Below, in pieces: positions 16,215 to 21,445 of a DNA stretch of 21,445 nucleotides. The notes beneath the pieces are model-generated. The model made no database searches and was not told the DNA's origin. It saw nothing but the letters and a program-made list of their open reading frames with translations. The translations under genes were made by a program, and so were the position numbers. Positions within the stretch are counted from its first letter, which is position 1; each line of letters begins with the position of its first letter. The stretch comes from Campylobacterota bacterium (GTDB taxonomy: Bacteria > Campylobacterota > Campylobacteria > Campylobacterales > SZUA-545): positions 1-21,445 of the forward strand of contig PWVP01000149.1 of NCBI GenBank assembly GCA_003561815.1, given 5' to 3'.

Positions 16215-19200
16215 CAGACGATCACGGGCGTGCCTTGCTCAATGTGCTCCATGATCTCTTGGCGGAGATTCTCCAAGTATCTGTTCACATCCTGCGTTGT
16301 CTCCAGTGTCGTAGATGCAGGCCGTACCCGAACAGCCTTGGGCGCTATCCGTTTCGCCGCCTCTTCCCGGGCTTGACGCACTCGCGTAGGGATCGCCTCC
16401 AGTTCAGTGGCCCAGGCACCGAGCGGCTTACTGTTCAGCGACTCCAATAGACGCTGATCCGTGGCTATGTCGAGTTGGTCGATAGGACCCAGGTGATGTG
16501 CATCGAAAATGGCTCTCCACACATCATCGGGCAGCTTGTTCCACTCCTCAGTGTCTCTGATCGCTGCCAGTTCCTGATCTCGAGTCTCCTCGACCCGCTG
16601 CCGAGCTTCTTGCAGGGCTTGACGCAGCGATTCGGTCAAATCGTCCAGCAGTAGTTTGACAGGATCGACGTCTTCGAGTAGCAGCCGTTGTTCTTCAATG
16701 GCTTCCGCCTGAGCCTGGATCGTCTTGCCCGAGGAAAGCTTAGTCGCGTGCTTGAGCAGTTGTTGCAGTAGTTGCCACCGCGGCAGCCGCACATCCTTTC
16801 GATGGCGCAAATCCTTCCATGTGCGGTAGTTCTCGCGTAGGGTGTCTCGCGTTTCATAGACGCGCACGAGCCGCTCATTCCCACTGTACGCCAGCAGCTC
16901 GTCGATGTGGCTGAAGTCTAGCCGTGCCGGCAGTGGTGGTTCGCCAGACGCTTCTCTTGCCACCTCTTTCAGTCGCTCTAGCACGCGCTGAATCGCAGCC
17001 GCTTCCTCCCCTTGCTTCGTCTGCAGGCCCATGTCCGCGGCTAGCCTACGCAGCTGGATTCGCTGCAGCGCGGTTAGCACATATCCCTCCCGGCGGAAAG
17101 TCGTCACGCCGATCTGCGACTGCGGGAGCGCCTTCGCCGAAACGGGCTGACCGCTCTTGTCCTTGGCACTGACGAAACCGGCGTTGAGCAACGTTAGAAG
17201 AATCCCGTCCACCGCGTCCTGCGGCCAGCCGTAGCCGACCCCCATAAACTGATTCCTGATCTTGCTGCCCCGCTTTCCCTCCCCACCGATGGAATCGAGG
17301 ATCATTCGCGCAGCTTTGTGCTTGTCCACATCGCCGCTGTACTGGACAGCTTCTAGCGCGTCGGCCGCGCCCTGACCGGCCCGCTTGACTACCTTGTGCC
17401 ACCCAGGAAGATCGGTCACGCTGAACTCGTCGAACAAGCGCACCAGCGCGTTCTCGGCAGCCTTCTGTACCGCCTCGGACAGCGTGGCGCCGACCACTTC
17501 GTTGCCCCCGGCCTGGTACACTCGGGAATCACGGAGAACACTGGCGACGATGTCATCTACCTGTGCCTCGTGCATTGTCTGGCGCGTCTCCATCGACCTA
17601 CGAGCTTCCATCCCCTCAGGTGTCTTCTGCTGCGAGGGTCGGGCGTTCAGCGTTGCCTTGGCTGCAGCAACGCCTGCCAATGCGTTGGTCAGGGCATCCG
17701 ACTGCAGGCGCGGCAAGAGGACGAACACTAGAGGGCTCTCGGTGCCCTCCTCTCGGGCCTCACCACGGACTGTCTTTTCAGATACGGACCATTGGTCCCG
17801 CACCCACACTGGCACGGTACTGGTGTCGGTCGACGGCTTGTCATAGCTGAAGTGGAGGGAGATCTTCCTGGGTGTCTTGTTCACACCGTGGGTCAGCTTG
17901 ACTTGCTTCAATGCCTTGTCCACCACTTGGCGCAGCACAGCCGCACGATCACTAGCGACCCGCGTGGTGTCGGCCTTGATCTTCGCGAGATGCTGTCGAT
18001 AGTCTCGCTCCCACTCGGCGCTCTCGCGCGTCTGAAGACGGTATTCGCCCTCGACGTGCATGAGGGTGCCCTGTTCCACCAGGTCATCTAGGAGGTCTGG
18101 GACCCTTTGGCGCAGACCGCCACTCCCGCCAGGCAGGTCCTCGACGAGCAGGTCAGCGAGCGTTGTTGCGTCCGCGCTCATACCCGTCGCCGCGGCGCCA
18201 GATTGGGGCAGTCGCCCGATCAAGAATATGGTGGCGCAAAGCCGGGAGCGCACATCGCCGTCGGCTTTACCATCCCTCTGCTCATCGATGATAGCTGCTA
18301 GATCCGGGAGAAGGATGCCGCTCTGCAGCATGGCTGGCTTCTGTTGATCATAGACGAAATCGCCCCCGACCACTGTCCCCACCGGATCATTGGCGGTGAC
18401 CTGGGTGGCTTCCTGGACCATCCGTAACTGAGTACGCAGCTGCGCGGCCGTGCCTGTGTCAACAGCCCGTAGCACGCGCTCCCAGAAGCGACGTCGGGTG
18501 GGCAGCAGAGGGTAGTCGGGGACAAGATCATCCTTGTCAGCGGCGGTCGCGGCCATTCTCGTACCTTCAAGGTGTCGGTCGATCTCGCCGCTGGCATCTT
18601 CCAGCACATCTCTGAGCTGTTCAACTTGGGTAGGGTCCTTGCGCAGGATAACCTCACGGACCACGTGCTGGACGTCGCGATCGGAGAGTTCCACGCGCAC
18701 CGTGAAACGCCCCTGAAGCTTCTGCAGCTGTGGCGTGGCCTGGATAGCCGACTGGCCGGTTGCCACGACGAGTAGTTGGGTCCCGAAGCTGGAGCAGAGA
18801 TCCTCCACCATGCCCTGCACCTCCAACGCCCGCCCAGTGTCCTCGCCAATTGCCTGCTGCATTTCGTCAAACACGAGCAGTGTGCAAGGCAGATAGCCTA
18901 TCTCGCTGGATTGGAGTTCGGCCACCATGCGCATTGTCTGGACGAATTCGGCGTTGGTTATCTCCTCCTTCTGAGGATACTGCGTCCTCAGGAAACTGCG
19001 GGCGTCTTTCTGATCTCCCGCAAACTCGGGGTACACGTCCAGTAGGCTCTGAGCCAATACCGGCGACACGTACATTTCTCGCAGCTCCTCAGCAAAGTCT
19101 AGGCCATGCTCCTCCACGCCAGCCTTGACATCCTCGTAGAATCCCTTTCGTTTCAGCCAGAGGGCAAAGCGAGCGGGTGCATATTCGGTCGGCAATCCCG

Positions 19201-19669
19201 CGCTCGTCAGTGCGATCCGGAGCATGTCGAGGCGGATGCTGTCGGCGCCTGCGCTAAGTCTCCCTGCGGCGGCCCACAGACCGCCTCTTCGCGCTGCTTC
19301 CGTGTCCAGTTCTCGCAACAGGTCTTTGATATCAATGGGTAGATCCGAGAGACTACGACCATCAGCGCCCCCCGGAAAAGCCAGGTTCCGCCAGTACTGC
19401 TCAAGCATCCGCACGAAGTGTGATTTGCCACTCCCGTAGAAGCCACTAACCCACACAGCTGGCTGTTTACTACTACCCAGGTTGGTGAGATATGTGCGCA
19501 AAATGCGCTCCAATCCCACATGGTATTGTCCTTCGCACACGAACGCCCGAAGCTCATAGCGCAGGACATCCCACTCCTGCTGCGTCTGGGGGTACTCTAC
19601 TGTGGTCACCCCGTCGTTTGGGATCGTGAAAGTCGTTGGGTCTCGCAGGAACAAGTCTCTATTCAGCAT
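16214..19669 (-). CDS. brxC: BrxC, BREX core P-loop ATPase
   Basis: I placed the start at the ATG at 19669 (MLNRDLFLRDP), giving 1151 residues. It lies 2 nt after the brxB stop and has CAGGAG upstream, while the longer frame to 19723 overlaps brxB and adds an uncharacteristic 18 residues. Walker A, GFYGSGKSHF, is at about 76-85, the typical BrxC form. Walker B, TLLVFDEMQQ, is at about 263-272. The remainder is long, mixed helical and without other recognisable catalytic motifs; a heptad-like stretch lies near the C-terminus. BrxC is one of the most conserved BREX components and is thought to act as an ATP-dependent assembly factor or motor with BrxB, PglX and PglZ. Its stop shares one base with the pglX start. 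The length is close to family norms and no damage is visible. Confidence 0.92.
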   Translation of the reverse strand: MLNRDLFLRDPTTFTIPNDGVTTVEYPQTQQEWDVLRYELRAFVCEGQYHVGLERILRTYLTNLGSSKQPAVWVSGFYGSGKSHFVRMLEQYWRNLAFPGGADGRSLSDLPIDIKDLLRELDTEAARRGGLWAAAGRLSAGADSIRLDMLRIALTSAGLPTEYAPARFALWLKRKGFYEDVKAGVEEHGLDFAEELREMYVSPVLAQSLLDVYPEFAGDQKDARSFLRTQYPQKEEITNAEFVQTMRMVAELQSSEIGYLPCTLLVFDEMQQAIGEDTGRALEVQGMVEDLCSSFGTQLLVVATGQSAIQATPQLQKLQGRFTVRVELSDRDVQHVVREVILRKDPTQVEQLRDVLEDASGEIDRHLEGTRMAATAADKDDLVPDYPLLPTRRRFWERVLRAVDTGTAAQLRTQLRMVQEATQVTANDPVGTVVGGDFVYDQQKPAMLQSGILLPDLAAIIDEQRDGKADGDVRSRLCATIFLIGRLPQSGAAATGMSADATTLADLLVEDLPGGSGGLRQRVPDLLDDLVEQGTLMHVEGEYRLQTRESAEWERDYRQHLAKIKADTTRVASDRAAVLRQVVDKALKQVKLTHGVNKTPRKISLHFSYDKPSTDTSTVPVWVRDQWSVSEKTVRGEAREEGTESPLVFVLLPRLQSDALTNALAGVAAAKATLNARPSQQKTPEGMEARRSMETRQTMHEAQVDDIVASVLRDSRVYQAGGNEVVGATLSEAVQKAAENALVRLFDEFSVTDLPGWHKVVKRAGQGAADALEAVQYSGDVDKHKAARMILDSIGGEGKRGSKIRNQFMGVGYGWPQDAVDGILLTLLNAGFVSAKDKSGQPVSAKALPQSQIGVTTFRREGYVLTALQRIQLRRLAADMGLQTKQGEEAAAIQRVLERLKEVAREASGEPPLPARLDFSHIDELLAYSGNERLVRVYETRDTLRENYRTWKDLRHRKDVRLPRWQLLQQLLKHATKLSSGKTIQAQAEAIEEQRLLLEDVDPVKLLLDDLTESLRQALQEARQRVEETRDQELAAIRDTEEWNKLPDDVWRAIFDAHHLGPIDQLDIATDQRLLESLNSKPLGAWATELEAIPTRVRQAREEAAKRIAPKAVRVRPASTTLETTQDVNRYLENLRQEIMEHIEQGTPVIV

Positions 19670-19671
19670 GA

Positions 19672-20229
19672 TCACAAGACTCCTGTTTGCTGTGCGGTTA
19701 TGGGTATGGCCAGGTAATTCCATCCATCGCGAGCATCCAACAGACGGTAGTTGGATCCCTCGTGATGACCCGGGAAGAACACGAGCATGCGGCCTCGAAT
19801 ATCGTCCGTCACTTTCTCGATCAGGCCTGAAGCCCGGGTGAGCCCGAAGAGCGTAGCTACCCCAAGGACGGCCACTACTGTCTCCTGGTCGACGTGCGAG
19901 GCGGTCAGCGTCTCCCGCAACTGCTCAGCCACGGCTTCCGCGTAGTTGTGGAGCGCAAGGTCGAGATCCTCCGGCGATTCAAAATACGCTTCTCGGTAGC
20001 GGTGCCCGGCCATCCACTCCGCAAAACTGTCGGTAAGATCGACCAGCTGCCACTCTTTTCCCGCCTCCTTGGTCGCGATCCGGAATTCCTCCAGCCGTAG
20101 CCTAATGCGGCGTTCCTGATTCGGATCGTAAACAACGAACCACACTTTCTCCACCCCGGCCAGGTTCTGTTGCCAGGATATGGCGACAAAACGGCGGTAG
20201 TTCTCAATGAGGCTGTCAACCTGGCTCAC
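19672..20229 (-). CDS. brxB: BrxB (DUF1788)
   Basis: The product has 185 residues and starts with GTG (GTG AGC CAG) at 20229, inside a 4-nt GTGA overlap with the brxA stop. Sequence features match DUF1788: an N-terminal helix, LIENYRRFVAISW; a strand, KVWFVVYDP; LVDLTDSFAEWM; and a central EDLDLALHNYAEAV. A conserved-looking VVAVLGVATLFGLTRASGLIEKV is followed by LVFFPGHHEGSNYRLLDARDGWNYLAIPI. The FPG...YRLLDARDGWNYLA ending is characteristic of BrxB. It has no enzymatic motif. BrxB is a small core BREX protein thought to associate with PglZ and the other core proteins. The position between brxA and brxC is the standard type 1/5/6 order. Confidence 0.9.
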   Translation of the reverse strand: MSQVDSLIENYRRFVAISWQQNLAGVEKVWFVVYDPNQERRIRLRLEEFRIATKEAGKEWQLVDLTDSFAEWMAGHRYREAYFESPEDLDLALHNYAEAVAEQLRETLTASHVDQETVVAVLGVATLFGLTRASGLIEKVTDDIRGRMLVFFPGHHEGSNYRLLDARDGWNYLAIPITAQQTGVL

Positions 20230-21011
20230 GTCCTTGGCTCCCTTTCGTCAACGTCTCGGAGTAGATAGTCGAACGTGATCTCCGTGACGGCGCCCGATTG
20301 CCGATACTCCAACCAACCCTGGCGTGAAGCCAAGGCGGCCTGATCCTTCAATGCATGAACCGGTGTATCGAGAATCTTTGCCCACGGAGTATGGAACAGA
20401 GCTTCGCCACGTACATCGCAAAGATGTCCTAGAAGAAGCCCATAGGCCACCGCGGTTGGATGGCTCTGGGCTCGGACCCGCACCTTGTTGCTGCGGCCGT
20501 CTAGATGCCCCGTTTGAGTCCAAGAGGAAGCCGCATGCCTCCCGATGTTTGCTAGCGTCGTAGAGTTCAGCCTGCCGGGATACTGGTCGTCGATGGATCG
20601 AGAGATCATCTGGGAAGTCACTTGGGATCCAACAGGAGCATCTAGGACGACCTGGGCTGAAGCCCTAAGCATGGGGTCTCTGGTCGTTGCACACAGCACC
20701 GCGAGAAGAGACTGAGCCTCTGGTTCTTCGTTCCAAAGGTCTCGCAGAGCTCGGAAGACTGTAAGACCCATGTCCAGGCCATACATCTCCCGCAGGCGGC
20801 GGAATGATTCTCTACGGGTCGATACGGTCCGCTTCAAGAGCACGTTTTCGTCGACGATAGCGGAGCGGTACGCCTCCTTGTCAGTCGTCGGCGGACAAGC
20901 CTCGAGGAGCAGCCCTAGTTCTTTCAACATGATGGTACGGCTGCTGTGGGCACCAAGTCCTTCAAGGACAAAACCGTGCATGCTAGCTTTCTCAGGGATT
21001 GACCACATCAT
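20226..21011 (-). CDS. brxA: BrxA-like protein (DUF1819)
   Basis: The product has 261 residues, somewhat longer than many BrxA proteins (~200). It contains a segment ENVLLKRTVSTRRESFRRL (about 54-72) and a helical core with MLRASAQVVLDAP, consistent with DUF1819. After TLANIGRHAASSWTQTGHL near 153-171 comes a basic stretch (GRSNKVRVRAQSH), fitting the DNA-binding, helix-rich fold known for BrxA. The call also rests on position: first gene of the run, immediately before brxB with a 4-nt overlap. Two ATGs in tandem (21011 and 21008) sit about 10 nt behind GTAGGAG. It is probably the first cistron of the operon. The upstream 138 nt hold the leader described separately. Similarity to BrxA is moderate rather than striking, so a diverged subfamily is possible. 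Confidence 0.78.
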   Translation of the reverse strand: MMWSIPEKASMHGFVLEGLGAHSSRTIMLKELGLLLEACPPTTDKEAYRSAIVDENVLLKRTVSTRRESFRRLREMYGLDMGLTVFRALRDLWNEEPEAQSLLAVLCATTRDPMLRASAQVVLDAPVGSQVTSQMISRSIDDQYPGRLNSTTLANIGRHAASSWTQTGHLDGRSNKVRVRAQSHPTAVAYGLLLGHLCDVRGEALFHTPWAKILDTPVHALKDQAALASRQGWLEYRQSGAVTEITFDYLLRDVDEREPRT

Positions 21012-21062
21012 GTAAGCCGTTCTCCTACAGACAGTCTTCTTCTCCTATCGACGAGTTTCGAT

Positions 21063-21137
21063 GTGCAGGGGGCGTGACCACAGTTCTCGTGTAGCGTAAC
21101 GAAACGGCCGCTCCCTGCACGGAGCGAGCATCGCTCC
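21063..21137 (-). promoter_or_regulatory. Leader with mutually exclusive hairpins upstream of brxA
   Basis: Read on the minus strand, four segments can pair in alternatives. Segment 1 (21137-21131, GGAGCGA) pairs with segment 2 (21127-21121, TCGCTCC) as a 7-bp stem with a 3-nt loop. Segment 2 (CGCTCC) can instead pair with the GGAGCG of segment 3 (21114-21109). Segment 3 as a whole (21120-21109, GTGCAGGGAGCG) can pair at 11 of 12 positions with segment 4 (21074-21063, CGCCCCCTGCAC). The 1-2 / 2-3 / 3-4 logic resembles an attenuator. No U-tract, clear -35/-10 boxes or known riboswitch is visible. It would act only on transcripts starting upstream of 21137, for example from the HTH gene. The 12-bp arms could alternatively be a DNA operator. 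Confidence 0.4.
21121..21137 (-). terminator. Hairpin 13 nt after the HTH gene stop
   Basis: A perfect 7-bp GC-rich stem with a 3-nt loop lies directly downstream of the HTH gene on the same strand. It has no U-tract, so termination would be inefficient or factor-dependent. It is segment 1-2 of the leader described for brxA. Confidence 0.3.
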
Positions 21138-21149
21138 AGTTCGACCGGG

Positions 21150-21392
21150 CTATGGTGGGTCAGCCAGCTCCGCGCTCTTGTCGGCGGAGGTCTTAGCCCA
21201 AGTGCCGTGCTTCTTGTTCCCCAGCCGCTCCATGCGCGCCCGGTGCGCCTCCACCGACGCAGGCTCCACCAGCCACACCCCCGCGATCTTCTCCCCCTTG
21301 ATCACCCCTTTGCTCAGCAGAGCGCGCAGGTGCGATCCGCAGTACCCGTACGTCTCCGTCGCCTGTTTCACCGAGATCAGATCGATGGGCAT
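21150..21392 (-). CDS. Small excisionase/MerR-type helix-turn-helix protein
   Basis: The product has 80 residues. LISVKQATETYGYCGSHLRALLSKGVIKGEKI (residues 5-36) is the winged-helix/HTH pattern of the excisionase (Xis/MerR-like) family: a helix with a V-K-Q-A turn, a recognition helix with LRALLSKG, then a wing ending in GVWLVEPASVEAHRARM. The C-terminal ~20 residues are polar. The ATG at 21392 follows AAGGTGAT. It lies 138 nt upstream of brxA on the same strand, with the hairpin leader between. Such proteins act as small DNA-binding regulators or directionality factors; here a local regulator of the defence operon, or a leftover of a mobile element at the island edge, are both possible. Type 1 BREX regulators of the BrxR kind are WYL proteins and are different. 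Confidence 0.75.
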   Translation of the reverse strand: MPIDLISVKQATETYGYCGSHLRALLSKGVIKGEKIAGVWLVEPASVEAHRARMERLGNKKHGTWAKTSADKSAELADPP

Positions 21393-21445
21393 ATATCACC
21401 TTGCTTTGTTGGGACACCTGATGGAATTGGACGGCGCGCTCGTCC
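21393..21445. other. Right-edge stretch, no feature seen
   Basis: The last 53 nt contain the ribosome-binding region of the HTH gene (AAGGTGAT just before 21392). I recognise no promoter boxes or further gene here. Confidence 0.4.

Noticed and set aside
21045..21131. 28-codon Arg-rich leader peptide in the brxA leader
   Set aside because: The ATG lies in a hairpin loop with GGAG only 2 nt away, too close for a normal ribosome site; it is mentioned only as part of the leader finding.

Overview
This 21.4-kb window is almost entirely one anti-phage defence operon, and every convincing gene lies on the minus strand, so transcription runs from the right end to the left end. Base composition is moderately GC-rich throughout. 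There are no rRNA or tRNA genes, CRISPR arrays or recognisable insertion sequences, and the host phylum cannot be fixed from what is here. The operon core is BREX-type: genes matching BrxA (DUF1819), BrxB (DUF1788), the large P-loop ATPase BrxC, the adenine methyltransferase PglX and the alkaline-phosphatase-superfamily protein PglZ.

Layout in transcription order. A small HTH gene (21392-21150) is followed by a 138-nt leader with attenuator-like alternative pairings. Then come brxA (21011-20226), brxB (20229-19672), brxC (19669-16214) and pglX (16214-12945), all overlapping or nearly so. After a 72-nt gap there is a 783-aa reverse transcriptase with a helical C-terminal region and a HEPN-like motif (12872-10521). 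A 342-nt non-coding gap follows. It contains several hairpins and, beside the next gene, a 31-codon relic that matches the C-terminus of PglX. The second half is again tightly packed: a McrB-like AAA+ GTPase/ATPase (10178-8796), a DUF2357/PD-(D/E)XK McrC-like nuclease (8821-7115), an unrecognised 299-aa protein (7118-6219), a 173-aa BrxF-like P-loop protein (6222-5701), a 1300-aa BrxC/PglY-like ATPase with a long helical tail (5714-1812), and pglZ (from 1791), which runs off the left edge with 597 codons visible.

How the genes may work together (inference): BrxA/B/C, PglX and PglZ would form the BREX modification and exclusion core. The McrB/DUF2357 pair and the BrxF-like/large-ATPase pair are placed inside the operon, between pglX and pglZ, where other BREX types carry helicases or other accessory genes. 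No BrxL, helicase or WYL regulator is present in the window. The reverse transcriptase looks like a later insertion. It is flanked by the only two sizeable gaps in the downstream operon, and the pglX-tail relic beyond it ends 37 nt before the mcrB-like start, as expected if an older pglX once sat directly upstream of that gene. The combination of a BREX core, an AbiA-like RT-HEPN, a McrBC-like module and a BREX-3-like ATPase pair is the most noteworthy content of the window.
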